Assembly (NCBI GenBank): GCA_037039685.1
Contig: JAWNGF010000003.1
Location: 682,001 to 746,000, forward strand
Origin: Ceratobasidium sp. AG-K
Taxonomy: Eukaryota; Basidiomycota; Agaricomycetes; Cantharellales; Ceratobasidiaceae
Direction: 5' to 3'
DNA: 64,000 bases
In this document: one piece after another, positions 10,207-23,017 of the stretch
How the letters are laid out: every line of letters begins with the position of its first letter
Position numbering within the stretch: the stretch's first letter is position 1
Translations under genes and position numbers: made by a program
The notes under the pieces: model-generated
Database searches by the model: none
Seen by the model: the letters and a program-made list of their open reading frames with translations, nothing else
What the model was told of the DNA's origin: nothing

Positions 10207-13019
10207 AGTGGACTGAGGTACTTTAGCGGTGGATACTGGCGACCTATAACGACCTGGTAGATTCACACACACGCGACAGTCAGCGATTTTGGCATCAACT
10301 GAGACGGGACTTTCAGCGAATTGCAGATTCATGATCTCCTCGGATGGTATCAGAACTGAGGGGTTCGGGTATCACGTGGCTGCGCTCTTACTCGACACCG
10401 CTGAATCACAACATTTGCAGCACGGTCTACAGATACGTTCAGAAAACGTCAGATGCGTTCCACTTCACAGAGCGAACCGGGAAATACCTTCTCATTACCC
10501 ATTCGACCCTGCGAATAGTGACGACGTCGTAACGTTTGACGCTGCCAAATGAGACTCTGATGGTCACATGACCTGGACGTGGTCTCCTTGATTTGTCCAT
10601 CATCACATTGAGACATGAGTCGCGGTGTCGACCAAGTAACGGTGAGACCTTCGTACTTCCGCATCTGTGGTGATATTAAAACGTGGGTAGCATGTATATC
10701 TCTATCAGGGGGAACAGCACAATGGTAGGCTGTTTACCAAAGACGCGAGTTAGAGGTGGTCCTGAGGCTTTTGGTAGACTCGGATCTGGGACATTGAGAA
10801 TCCTGCTCGTTTTGCTGACTGCACATTCGTTGTTGATTCGGAGCGTGTCGCAATGAATACGACTTATCAGACGAGTCTGGAATGATGTCGTCAATTGGTT
10901 GACCGTGACAGGCGATGTTTGGCTATCAGCGGGACTCATGTAGGAACGCGCGGTCGTCAAAAATGGGACGATTTCTGCGCAACTCCCTAGTACGTTGTGC
11001 CGACCCATGCATATCTGCTCCTGCCTCGTGGTCAATATCAGTTTCCCGAACAAACCGCGACAAACATCAGCTCCTAGCCCCTGACTCCTTGCCCAGTCCC
11101 CGATTTTCCCATCCGATAGTGCCCTCCAGATTCTACCTATGCCAATATGTTCCAATTTCAGCTGCTTGGGAGGAACGTCGTTAGTGATGCCCGTCCACCG
11201 AGAGGGGAAACAGGCGAGCCGGGTACGCAAGGTGGGTCCTTCACTACTACTATCACTATAGCGCTCTAGCACCGAACTCTGCGCGTCCACCACCATGATT
11301 CACATTAATGTGTCGTTGTATGGCTGGCTTTGCCTGCTCGTAAGATACTCCCTGCTGAAACCCGCATTCGGAGGGGATCCTAGGATGTAAGTGCCACAGT
11401 TGAACTGCCCAAGTGTGTTGACTTCGATGAATTGCAGCATTTGCCAATGTGATTACCCCGCCCCAACTCGTGATAACATATGGGTTATGTTTGCCATATA
11501 TAGGCACACCTACGCCGACGGTACATGACCCCGTCGTCTCATTCTGTAATCTGACATATCCTCCCGCTCCCGAGAGCTGACTATCCGAAGTAATTAAGCA
11601 AAAGCGTACCACAATGTGGGTATGCCTGTGTTTAAACTTATGAAAGGTAAGTTGGGCGTTGATATCAGAGCTACCAGTTTACACTAGTTCTTTCGCTGCC
11701 TCTCAGTATCCCGTTGTCCATGCTGCCTGAACCTTTATTGTCCGCGTCGGGCGGTCGACCGGCTCACCAGCCACCTGGAGAACTGTCGATCGGGCTGATC
11801 AGCATGAGGGTTGGAAATAGGGTATCGGCTCTGCCTCGCGCCTGGATCAACCCCCTCCCACCTTCCATTCCCCCTACCCATACGACCTCCTGCCACATCC
11901 TACTTACCCTCTCAGACAACCTGTCGACACTGGGGGCCTCGTGCCATAGTCATGGTTGGCGTCGCGGCAACCCATTCGACTCCATCCCCCACAATGAACG
12001 TACGCAGGGATGCTGGATACTCACTGCTAGTATGTCGCCACTGGCAGCGATATGCAGGATTCGAGTCCTATCCCATCCCATTCCGCCGCTCTCACAGCCC
12101 TCTGGTGGGCTCCGATTGCAGAGGCGCCCTGCAAAGCGTTGGCCGTCAGTACATTCGCAGCATGAAGGACCTGGTTTTGGTCCAGACCCAGAACCCGGAC
12201 TCGAGCGACTGAGCGCCCCGAGTTAGTGGCTCGTCTGAATTCAACTTTATTCAACGACACATACATTGTCGCGCAGGCTTCTCACCGGAAGGCGCGGCAA
12301 CACTCAAGGGCCAAGGTGGACTCGGTGCCAGCAGAGGCTGAGCCGGTTGGGCAGTACCCATTACACCAGAACTGGAAGCAATGGCGAGCCGAGGATGAGG
12401 AGGGCTGGAAGGATATGAAGAGTGAGGGATGCGAGGTATTGGGCCAGGCGGAGGGGTTTAGAGGGAGGGGAGGAGGAGGATACAAATGTGTGAGTGCTGG
12501 ATATAATCTGGGAGAACTGCTAATATTGTACTTTTACGCTTTGGTCTTTCATTTTCTGGCTATTGTAATTTATATTTTATGCGTGCTCAATCCTCTTTAC
12601 CTGTTCTCGCCAGCCGTTGATCTTTGTGTTGGCCCCCTTTGAAGTTTCGTTCTCTAGTTTGCGTCGGATGAAACTGTCCGTCCAATCATCGCCTTCTTTA
12701 TTTCTACGTTTGATTGCACGCGCAAACATCTTGGATAGCATCTGTGTATGCGTACCAGAGGCTCATCCATTTTAAGCCCATATGCTTCATTGACCTCCTG
12801 CCCTTACCAAGCCAGACGAAACATGTATTTGAGCCCGAGAAAGCTCCATGCGGCATGGGAATAGCCTCGTTGGAACTTTGATCCAACACGAGAGTAACGT
12901 AGCGGTAAGGCGGCACTTGCATAGCTATTATCTTTCCTCCAAGTGCAATCACAATTGAACAAGACCAAATGATCCAATCAAGAGTTTGGAACACATGTGA
13001 ATACGACAGCCACATTAGG
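10207..13019. other. 2.8-kb region with unassigned open frames
   Basis: No gene could be named. Three frames are long enough to note: minus 10676-11296 (206 codons), minus 11256-11612 (118 codons) and plus 11714-12642, where a G/C-richer stretch reads as two or three overlapping frames that might be joined by introns. The plus 12226-12480 part, ARLNSTLFNDTYIVAQASH onward, has an acidic, coding-like composition and ends in a G-rich run. None shows a motif I can assign, and the minus frames may only be incidental. Confidence 0.3.
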
Positions 13020-15029
13020 TTAGATGTCGTAGACCACAAGCTCACTGCCTTCTCCGATTTCTTCGGCTTGCTGCAGGCAGAGCTCCGAATTAAGTATACC
13101 GGAGCTAACTAGAATATGATAGATGGGTTTACTTACATGAATGATAACGACTGCATAAGCAACAATGTCAGAATTTGAAACCCAACGTAACTGGCAGGTG
13201 TAGCCACATACCACGTTCATCGTCCACAATCATGTCCACAAAGAAAGAATAGTCTATCTCAATCGGGACCTGAGTAACTGTATAGTTTTTCCGCAAACCT
13301 GAAGCATCTCCTTTGCAAAACAGTGCTCGACCAAGCACTGCTCCGTCGTCCTCGGGTCTTGGTTCAGTTATGACAACCGAAGCTGCGTCCTCGTTTGATT
13401 TCCTGGCGGCTAGTTCTCTCCATCGCAACCGTCTCTGATTGAAATCGAACAAAAAGAGATCCATCACTGGAGATGAACTCCGGGCGTGTCGAGTCATAGT
13501 TAGTCGATGCCCGACCACTATATGTTCCGAAGCGGACGTGACCGCCGGTTGGATCCAAGTTGTGTGATGTCCCCATTGGTCCCATGGAACTATATGGTGA
13601 TAGTGGTTGGGAGGATGTGCATGGGTATTATGAGTCTGTGATGCAGAGAAAGTAGGACCACCACAGTCGGCGTCAGAAAAAACACTGAAAGGTACGCAAA
13701 GCATCCCCAGATGCCCTGGCCAGTTGATTCTTTCATTTGTGTGTAAAAATACGTTAAAAGTAACCAACCCGTCTTGCAGTGGAATGCTATACACTTTTGG
13801 GCGATCCCTTCCGTTGCTGGCGCTGTTAGACATGCTCCGCCGACTAGGTTTGACGTATATATGCGCGCGAGATCGTTCATACCGTGCATCCAGAGTGGGC
13901 AGAGCAAATGACCTGACCGAGTTGGATGGGATTGAGGCGTTGTCAGGATCAAAGGTGTAAGCATCGATAGCACCAAGTGTATCTGTGGTCAACGGGTCCT
14001 CCTGACCGACAACTTTGCTTCGAGCAGTTAAAAGCATAGTCCGCGACAAGAGTGTGAATGTAGGTCGCATATATTGAGCCATGGGTACGCACTGTGTTTA
14101 AGAGAAAGCCATATCTTAGCATATTTCACCGATGGAATAGGACAATTAGAATCGGCCGCACTCACAGCAACTTCGATTCCTAGGCACCAGTTCCATACAA
14201 GAACCCACGGCTGTATGTAGGAGCTTGCTCGAAATAAAATAGCCAACACATCGCCCGATACCTGGAGCCCTTCACCCCAATATTGTGATCGGGGACTTCC
14301 GTCTCCCGAGTTAGGCTCTTCTGTCACAGGACCAGGGGAACGAACCGGAATGACTGGTATTGTTGCTTGTGGGTGGGGTTTGTTCTCGGTCATCGTTCGA
14401 AGATAAATTTGATAGCCCTCGTTGTCCTGTATTATTGGATTGGCAGAACGGGGAGAACAAAGGAGAATGAGCAGGTCTTGTCCTGGATCAATCGTAAACT
14501 CCTCCACGCCCTGCTCTAAATCGTTTATCGACCACTCTTTGTGTCGAATGCCCAAGTTTTCGGACGGAAGCTGATGAAATAACAGAGTTTTTGTGATTTC
14601 GAGATTCCGGTTAAAATATCCTTTCGAAGGTCCTCGTGCAAATACCCCTTCCACATAGTGTGATACTGTGAATTGTGCTTCATCAGGTGCTATTGCGTAT
14701 TTTTTTGGACCCGTAAAATCCAGATGGAGCCAGTGTAGACGATGCTTATGTAGAAGCTCGATCTTGTCGGTGAGAGTCAAGTCTGATCGAGGCATCAAAG
14801 GTAGATCGTAACCGAGCGAGGTCAAAGTGAGGATATAGATTAGACTAGGAGAACAAGCGACCAAATTGTATAGCTTGCGGCAGACCTACGCCAGGAAGAT
14901 TAGTGAAACTCAAATTACAAAGGTTGCACAGCTAATAGTACCGTTTGACATCGGGCGATGCTCTGAGGATCTGAGAGTACCAAGATGCGAACTATGATCT
15001 CTTCTGGTAGGCTTGACAAGACAAGCATG
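13020..15029 (-). CDS. F-box protein, family copy 2
   Basis: The clearest member of the local F-box family. Exon 1 begins at 15029 and gives LSSLPEEIIVRILVLSDP, a standard F-box, ending at RCQT. After an intron comes VCRKLYNLVACSP, then a long exon to WVLVWNWCLGIEVA (14864-14165). Another intron leads to the second half with RSFALPTLDARYERSR, IVPWDQWGHHTTW and DLFLFDFNQRRLRWREL. Two final introns follow DDER, and the protein ends VVIIHQAEEIGEGSELVVYDI with its stop at 13020-13022. The frame is intact throughout. Expected role: substrate receptor of an SCF ubiquitin ligase; the substrate is unknown. It sits about 420 bp from the divergence-free neighbour RTA1 gene, also on the minus strand. 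Confidence 0.72.
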
Positions 15030-15448
15030 AGGAAGCGTTGGGATTTTTCGGTTTTTTTGTTTGTTATTGCTTCACAAGTTTTTGAATTTACATTCGTTTG
15101 GGCGGACTAGAGTTACGATACTGTAAGGAAACGACGTCAGAGTTCGTCTGACAAACGCCCACGGATTGTGGCGCTTACAAAACCTGGAGATTCAATTGTA
15201 CCAAGAACTAGTCACCGTTACTTGCCTAATCGTAAGTTACTCAAATAAACTACTTGGGGTAGGGGTAAGTAGGTTTAAATAAAACGAAGCGTTCTATGCG
15301 CGTGTCTGTATAATTACTAGGGCAGGGCACACGCGGGTATATGCGCCATATAATACTTCAACTACGGACAATGATAGGATGGTCAAACAGGAAAAAAAAA
15401 AAAAACTATGGATAAGTCACGATGGCTGAATATCACCCATCTAACCAC
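15030..15448. other. Intergenic, F-box upstream region and RTA1 3' region
   Basis: Contains a run of 14 A at about 15391-15404 and a T-rich tract near 15045-15070 close to the F-box start. No gene was seen. Confidence 0.4.
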
Positions 15449-16846
15449 CTATGACCGCACCAATCCTCCCATTTCCATTGTACTTGAATTCGCGGTCATG
15501 GTTTTATATCCAGCGGTAGTATACAGCGGCGGCCAAGTAATCGCGAAGACACTGCATCTCATGAATTAGCGCATTAAGCATTAAAAAATAAATTTACTCA
15601 CGCGGTGGATATAAACAACGGAAGTACGTCAAGAATGTAAAAGTAGACTTCGTGCGTAGCGAGGTAACCGCCGTGTCCTTGAGTGCCCTCAATAGTTCGG
15701 AATACAGAACGGATCTGGAATTTTCGCAAGATTATGACGGGTGTATCTAGTTGATAGCAAAGTACTCACAATTATACCGACACAGCTAATGAGCAGTGAC
15801 CCGGCAAGCATAGTCCAATGCCCGAAAAAACCTGGCTCGGAGAACTCTAGTCGGCATTCTTGTGGGCGGTTAACCCTCAGCCGGTATAAGAAAATGCTCA
15901 GGACTACAAAGTAGAAAATAAAGGACATAAATTGTACGATCAGACCCATAATGAGGATCTATAGAGCATTTCGACAAAACATCAGCATGAACTACGTGGC
16001 AGTAGTGATTGCGAACCTTTTCGCCCAGGCTGGCGTTGTCAGCTGAAGCCATCATGCCCCCACCACCGCCCTGAATCAGTAGTGTGACTAAATTGAGAAT
16101 AAGCAAGGGCTACCGGGATTGGCTTTGATTACTTGCCGATATCTGAGGTCTAAGATTCCGCCCGAGTATTGGAATGTGAAACAAGTTTGGTTTGGCACGG
16201 ATTATACTCACAACGAACAACTTGGTTATAATCCTCCGCTTGATGATTAAGTATTCGTCCGCCTTGAGATGCTCCGAGAGTCGTCCGAGAAGCATATATA
16301 CCTACGTGCGCGATTGGTTATTCGTCAGGGAAGCAGAGAGGAGGTAGATTGGGGCTGACAGTAGCAATAAACCCGCAAGGTGATAACAGAGTGATCATAT
16401 GCATCGCAATGTATAAAAGCAAACTGTCTGTATTTTTCCCGTATGCTAAAGCCCCACCCAACATGGCGCGACACTTGAAGCGTAAGTAGAATATAGGGTC
16501 ATGAAAGGTAAGACTCACGAATACGCATGAACAGCCCAAAAGCGTAGAAAATACCGCTAATGATAAGCGTAAGCATATACCGCGCCCAGATTTTCATCGA
16601 CCACCCTATGCACACAGCTACCACCACAAGGTAAACTATGCCGGCCAGGACCGCGAGTGGGACATTAGGGATATACCCTAGGACTATGAATATATCGTGA
16701 GTTCGAGTCGCGGGAGTAATCAATATATAGTCCCACTCACTATTTCTCTGCGGGTCAGCCCGAGGACTTATATCCGTCTGCGCGAGTACACCTGCTGTAT
16801 GCGCAAGAGTCGCAAGGCTAATGACTAAAGTTTGTGAGGATATCAT
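15449..16846 (-). CDS. RTA1-family seven-helix membrane protein, copy A
   Basis: RTA1-like proteins (Rta1, Rsb1, Pug1 in yeast) are plasma-membrane proteins with about seven helices, linked to lipid, sphingoid-base or porphyrin export and to resistance to toxic compounds. The spliced protein starts at 16846 with a cleavable-looking hydrophobic segment. Then come GYIPNVPLAVLAGIVYL, WARYMLTLIISGIFYAFG, LLSPCGFIATVYMLLGRL, TLLIQGGGGGMMAS, FLIGLIVQFMSFIFYFV, and the family signature RSVFRTIEGTQGHGGYLATHE with HEVYFYILDVLPLF, ending WPPLYTTAGYK and a short polar tail (stop 15449-15451). About nine introns, no frame break. It is the only copy on the minus strand. Confidence 0.82.
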
Positions 16847-17685
16847 GGGAGAGAATCTAGAGAGTAGCTGTATAGACCAGGTGGGTGATTTGAGCCTGCT
16901 ATATATCCAGTCGCACTTGGTTAGCTGGATATACTGCAGAGCGACGCGCGGGAGGCGGCACGCGGGTTCCACAACACGCAACAATAGCAACAGCTGGTTG
17001 ATCACATCCTCCACAAAACCTGTCCCTGAGAATTTCAAATCGATTGCACTGCAAGGTCTATCCAAGTCATTCATGGTAATCAAGACATAAAAGTCGATTA
17101 AGTGATGTCGTTTCAGTGGGATGTGGCTGTGGTGTAACACCCTATACCTTTTGGGAGCCACTACGGGGCACTCCCTCTTGCATAACTGAGGCCTCCAACC
17201 TAACCGAATTGCACAGCTTCAACCCCAACTATGATTACACAGAGGACTCCATTGCCCAAGTCAATAGAGCATCACGGCCACCCTAACCATGTGAACCTCC
17301 GCGACAGTCTGCGATCCGCTATCCACCCTTGTGTTCCCTCGATGAACTTGAATTCCGATCTATACCGAGAGCATATATATGCGATTCTACAATTGAAGCC
17401 GCTCCAGCACTGGCAGGCGTACAGTATCCGCACGATTTTATGGGCCTGTAGACTAGAGACAGAGAATTATATATACACACTAACAGAAACAAATTAGCCC
17501 AACCAGCATTCGTAGACTGAGGGCGATATGCAATCTGCCTCTCTTGGTTTGTGGTGCAAGACAAGTTTGTACGCAATACATCCCAAAACGACATAAACGA
17601 GTACATGACAAAGCATAACGCATACAACATACAAATACAACATAAGCATATATCCACTATCCCAGATCCCAAATCCCAAGCCACT
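16847..17685. other. Intergenic
   Basis: Upstream region of RTA1 copy A and 3' region of the DUF6535 gene. Open frames in 17230-17680 carry no recognisable motif. Confidence 0.4.
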
Positions 17686-20600
17686 CTAGACACTCCTCCC
17701 AGGCGGCGTGTTCCTCGCCAACCTATACCGCTGACACGCGCCCTCCCACCTCACCACCAACTCGTCTCCCGCCTCTTCCCATTTCTTCTTCTCCGCCGTC
17801 GTTCGGTTCCCGACTGTCGCTCCAGGAACGTGTTTCCGATTCCGTACGCGGTCGTGGAACTCGTTGAGTTGTTTCCAAAGCTCGGTATACTCTTTGTGCT
17901 GATGCATCTTGACACTCAACGCATCTTTCCTCAACCACCCAACGAGTCCAGATTCGACAACCGCGTCTCGATGACCCGAGGACCACACCCTCAACAGTAC
18001 GCTCGTCCAAATGAGGATATGGGACACGCCCAAACCGAGGTTATCGAAATACGGTCGTAGGACACCAAGAATATTGGCTCGAAGCAGGCATCGAACCGTT
18101 TCTTGCGCAGCTGGGTCCCGCGCACCGCACGCCGCACCGAGTTGGAACGCGACGTCGGTCGCAGCGCGGATCATGTCCGTCTTGAACTCGAATGTCGCGT
18201 CTCGGCCGAGTTGGAGTACCTGGATCATGGCGTCAGCCGTCGAGCTGGTAAAGAGCATAGGCTGGTGTTCCGGGCTGCGGCAGAGGATTCGGAGCGCGGT
18301 GCTCGCGCCGGCGACAATCCCTCGGGCGTGTGGGTTGTCTTGGCCGGCAGAGAGGACTTCCTTGGCGTGCGAGAGGAGGATGGGGATGGCCGAGTGGTGG
18401 AATAGAGATGGTTGGAGCGCTTCGCGGTTGGTGACGCTGAGCCAGGAGAGGGCGAATAGACCTTGGGGCGAGACAGAACGGAGTAAGTCGAGCGCGTAGC
18501 TTTCGACAATGTGCAGGGGTTTGAGGTCGTTGAGTGTTTCGGTAAACTTGGTCAAGCACGGGAACGCGACTTTTTTAAAGGCCGGAGCTTTGAGGGCTAC
18601 GTCCCATCGCATGTCTTGAATGAGTTCCTTGTAGACCGGGGTAGAAGTGACGGCTTGGGCGGCGATGCTGAGCGGGAGCAAGAGATCAGATCGGAATTCG
18701 GTAACGAGGTCGTTCCACTTGGGTTCGAACAAACGAGGGAGGGCCTGGACCACAAACGCATCGGCGATCCGCTTCTGGAGTTCGAGCGGGACGACCTCCA
18801 ACGTCAACGCAGAGGCAAAAATGTCAAATCCAGGAACCGTGATCGCGCACAGCGCAAGAACAAACGCCTGACGGAGCGGAGGGGGCATCTCCTCGGTGCG
18901 AACATAAATCCTAACCAGATGCGGCAGAATCCTCCGCGCGAATACCGGTCGGTCCTTGACGCGGTGATACACGGCTCCGATCAGCAACTTGTGCAACGCC
19001 CAGCTAGGGAGTCGACCAGACCCATCGGCGTGGGCCTTGAGCAACCCATAAACTTCATCGTCCCGACCATCGCGCCCGTCGCTCACGCGGAGCGCCACGA
19101 CCAACGCACGTGCCCCCGGGCTCCGACTCGCGGCGCACTTGTCCAGGAACTGATAGTACCGCCTAACATTGACAACTTTTTCGGCATGCGAGTCCATGGC
19201 GAATCGGTAATACCTGTGGATCGCGCTCAGGTGGAGATAGGCGTGGATAAGATGGAGAGCGTCGGGAATGGCATCGCTGGCGATTTTTTCGGCCGCGAGT
19301 TCGCCTCCGGGGTGGGTGTTGGCTGCGTTGGATACGCGGCGGAGCATGTCTTCGAGGCGAGTTAGAGCGAGTGTATGTGCTCCGGAGTCGGCGAGGGGAA
19401 TGGCATGGGCTCCGCCGGGGACGGCCGTGGCGGCTAGGACAGCGGTGTCCCGAGTGGGGTTGTCGTCAGCGTTAGTCACGACCCAGGCGAGGGCTCGGGC
19501 CGTCATCTCCGCGGCACTAACGGCACTTTCGTACACCCATCCAAATTCATAGAAAATCGGTCGGAGATAGGTTGCCACGGGGGTTTGGTATGGGCAGTTG
19601 GGATACATGATCGCGACGCCCGTTGTGCCAAAGTAGTAGACGAGGATGGCGGCAAAGAGGATTGTAAACGTGAGGGCGATGATGAGATCAAGCATCCATA
19701 ACCAGATGATAAGACCGACAAAAAAGACGAGTAGGGCGGCGTGCATCAGCATTGGTAGGATGCCAATCATGCCGGGAAGCATCCACCGATCAAGGCTTTC
19801 ACGACGTCGCTGGCGCTGTAGAGCTCGTTTCTTGGGTTGGGTGGGTCGTTCGGATACGTATGCGGCGAGCCATTCTTTGGCGAGTACGGCGGCGAGGGCG
19901 GCAGTGAGAGAGAGGCCGAGGGACATGAACCAGAGACCGTTGACCCATCGCGCACCAGAACTCGGGCTAAAGTGGAGAATATCGTCGGGCGAGGCGACGG
20001 ACGAGGCGGCATCGGGGTTTTTGAGCGCCTTGAGGATCTCGGCTAATAACTCGACTGATTGACCGCCGCTGTCTGATTGGAGCATTTCCGAGCTACTCGC
20101 TATCAATTGGGACAAAAGCGAAGAGAAGAGGGCCGCCTATGGATTGATTAGCCAGGCACACATCGTAACCATAATACTCACGAAAATAAGCAGCACATCC
20201 AGGCTCTTGTGCCAAGCGTCCAACATCTCCGAGTCACGCTCAAAGGCCTCTTCCAAATACGCCGGCCAAATATTTGCGCGGATTCCGAGCTCCTCGTCTG
20301 CATCTTCACCATTGTCTGGAACCAAATCAGTATTTCATTTCGCTTATCGAGCACCTAAATTCACCGTCGTAGACTTCTTGCTGCTGGGGCTATAAAAGCG
20401 TGAGCGGATAAAAGACGAAGAACGCGAACCACTCACCACAAACCGGTGCTCAACTTCCTCGACACTCATCCCTCCAATCGTGCCTTTGCGGCTCGGGGGC
20501 CGTCTTCCGCCAGGGGTAGGAGGGTTGTTCAACCTAATTATATTCGTCGTACTTCGCCCCGTACTCCAGACACTCGCTGAGCTTTCCCGGCGCCGGCTCG

Positions 20601-20799
20601 GGGTGATCGGACTTGGCATTTCCGCCAGCTCATCTTCCTCGATTTGTGGCGACCCAGAATACAGCGTCGGTTCATAGCCAAACGATACCGACAATGGCCG
20701 CTCGTTAGGGGTGGGCAAGTCGACGGTTTCTTGCACTGGTGAACTGGTGAGACGGCCTGGGGATCCGCCCTCTGCACCGTCATCAAATAGCCGGGACAT
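17686..20799 (-). CDS. DUF6535-domain membrane protein, large form
   Basis: DUF6535 proteins are abundant in Agaricomycetes and have no known function. The N-terminal exon (20799 to about 20437) is a disordered, Ser/Pro-rich segment. Small exons give QQQEVYDDNGEDADEELG, then IWPAYLEEAFERDSEMLDAW and KSLDVLLIF. The long exon from about 20147 carries AALFSSLLSQLIASSSE, the hallmark NGLWFMSLGLSLTAALAAVL, AKEWLAAYVSE, ERRESLDRWML-like linker, and two long hydrophobic helices (GILPMLMHAALLVFFVGLII and IALTFTILFAAILVYYFG). The remaining 600 residues are helical, Leu-rich and resemble armadillo-type repeats. The total is about 1000 residues, with the frame intact to the stop at 17686. This G/C-rich exon creates long shadow frames on the other strand. 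Confidence 0.8.
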
Positions 20800-23017
20800 G
20801 ACCAATCAACTCTTCGATTGCCCTTCTAGAAAGTCGTCGGGGTCGTAAAAAAACGCAATTCCAGCCGTCGGTACCGTCGCGGGGGGATGCGGGGGGACTG
20901 GGCGGGGAGATGCGCTCGGTGGAGGGGAGATATGGCCGGTGGAGAGGATGACTACGTTAACATAAGAGCCTGCGGCCGAATCAGCCGCCAAGTCAATCTG
21001 TACTAGCCAGGAACATGCATCATTTTGTCTATCCGGTCACGCGCCATCACCTGCCTGATAGATCGGATCCAAGTCATGTTTATAAATAACAAGCTCAAGG
21101 CTGGACACTCCTGGGCGCTGGCAGGCACGCAGCTCCTCGCTGCCCACAGGCCTTTATACCCCGCCCCTCGCGCGTCCCTGCTCGCCCTCAGTCCAGCGAA
21201 AATTCCCAGTTTGGCTTGACGAAAATGCCCTTCTAAGAGACTTTGCACGAGCACTTCGCAAACGTCCATCCGAAAAATCAGAATGCCCCGACTGCCATGT
21301 GAAATCCTACCCACGACCTAAACGTGGGGAAGTCGATATCAAGAGCCTCATGTGCTCAACTCGGGCAATAAACAGGAACCTCGAACCTGAACTGGCCAAT
21401 ATCGCTCGATACACCACTGGTGCCCATTGGCCGAGGATTGAATTATTGCTTCCAGTAATTTCGACAATCAGGTTATTGGGTCGGGGAGGATGGCAACTTC
21501 CTGACGTGTCGATCGGGGATAAGCGCTGAGCGGTTGTCCTAACTGGGGATGGCTGGGGTGGGATTGATACGGGGCTCCGCATCAGGGCGGCCAGCGACTT
21601 TCACCAGTGTCCTCCATGCGCAGGTGTTGCCCTCTGCGCCTTCAGCTTGCTCCCGTTCAAACCATGACGGCATAATTATCAACCCAATTACGGACATTGT
21701 CGTTATTTCAGCGTACTTACCCCGCATTTGCATGCCATTCCCTCGTGGCTGCGGGGCACGCCATCGGCAACCTTACCCCACTGATCCCTACCCCACCCTC
21801 AAAACAAAGTTGAACCAGAAACTCCCTCATCGGTGCCCTCTGCGTCGACTCCACTGCAGTAGGGCCTGTTCGCTTGGGGCATCTTGCTAAGCATACACTC
21901 ACTTGGGATTGTTTTGGGGCTTGCTGTCATCGGCTAGGCGATCTCAAATAAAGCGCGTGTTTCAGGCTTTGTTTGAGCTGTCTCGGTAGAGTCGGTTCCT
22001 TGCGATGTACCCAGGAGATCGAGGAACGGATGGGGCTTCGTCGAGGTCATTGCAAACTTGCCGACTGTTCACTTTTCGTCGTCACCCGACACCGTTTGTC
22101 TAGCTAAGGATCTTTGTATGTATTTATTGGGTCGAGAAGGCTTCCAGGCCTAGTTTGTAATTTAGCTGAGATATTCTACGAGCGTGTGGCCCATATCACT
22201 AACTAATACAAAGAATAGACGAAAGAAAGAAGGAACAGTGCATACATACTTGAACTGATGCATGCAGTAGTAAGCGGAAGTCTTCAGCTATCGCCAAGCA
22301 TTGGACACCATCTAGAAAAGGAAGAGGAGCGGCCCGGGTCGGGAGGACCTTCTCTGTGTGAAGCATGCCAGCACGAAATTCGGATCTTGCTGCGCATGGG
22401 ATCCTGATTGTACATATGGACATCGGAACGTGTGGACGATATGGGCGCGAAAAAGGCAATTAACCTTTCACGAACGTGTGCACAAGGTAACTTCCATTCT
22501 AAGAAAATGTCATGGGCGTGCTATTCCCGTGCTTGCTCTTCCTGTTCCGTTACCTCGCCCCCGTAGGCAGGGTTAAGACTCGGTTTATGTTCGTTTAGCC
22601 CGGTCGATTAGGTGAACCCTTTGGTCAATCTACAACTCAGTTGGATAGCCCTTGGGATATGAATAAGTGGCTGGGTTGTGTCTCCTCTGTAGCTTATCAT
22701 AATATCAATGGGGAACGAATGGCTATCTCACCCCAGTCGTACGTAGTTTCCTTTCTTGAAATCCTCAGCGCGCTATACGCTCTTACCGCGCAACGGGCCA
22801 ATTACATTCCCTTTTCCGGCCATCCCGAGGGCGCTTATCAAGTTGACTCTGTTTACCCATGTTATACAACGCGCGCTCTCTTGACCTTCGGGGCGCCAGC
22901 GCGCATCGCTGTATGCTACGCTTATGGCACGCATGTGCTGCAACTGCGTATATAATCCAAAAATAATCAACTACATGTGCATTATAACTGCGCCTCATAT
23001 CCTCTTTCATTCTCGAC
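20800..23017. other. 2.2-kb intergenic region
   Basis: Between divergent genes (DUF6535 on minus, RTA1 copy B on plus), so it should hold both promoters. Open frames of 60-110 codons occur on both strands but none shows a domain or a plausible exon chain. Confidence 0.4.

Noticed and set aside
11256..11612. Minus-strand frame with TVGVGVPIYGKHNPYVITSW, faintly like fungal fruit-body lectins
   Set aside because: Only a few residues fit, and the rest of the lectin fold (including its end) is missing. The similarity is probably chance.
12040..12085. B-box-like GGATTCGAGTCC, considered as a tRNA gene
   Set aside because: No A box, no acceptor stem and no cloverleaf can be drawn.
12027..12266. 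Minus-strand frame with LGLDQNQVLHAANV, like the MmgE/PrpD motif
   Set aside because: No other part of that fold is found upstream or downstream in any frame.
12704..13045. 113-codon minus frame overlapping the end of F-box copy 2
   Set aside because: It overlaps the true last exon in another frame and lies mostly in the 3' region; no motif.
18511..19365. 284-codon plus-strand frame
   Set aside because: Shadow of the G/C-rich DUF6535 exon on the other strand; charged low-complexity composition and no exon context.
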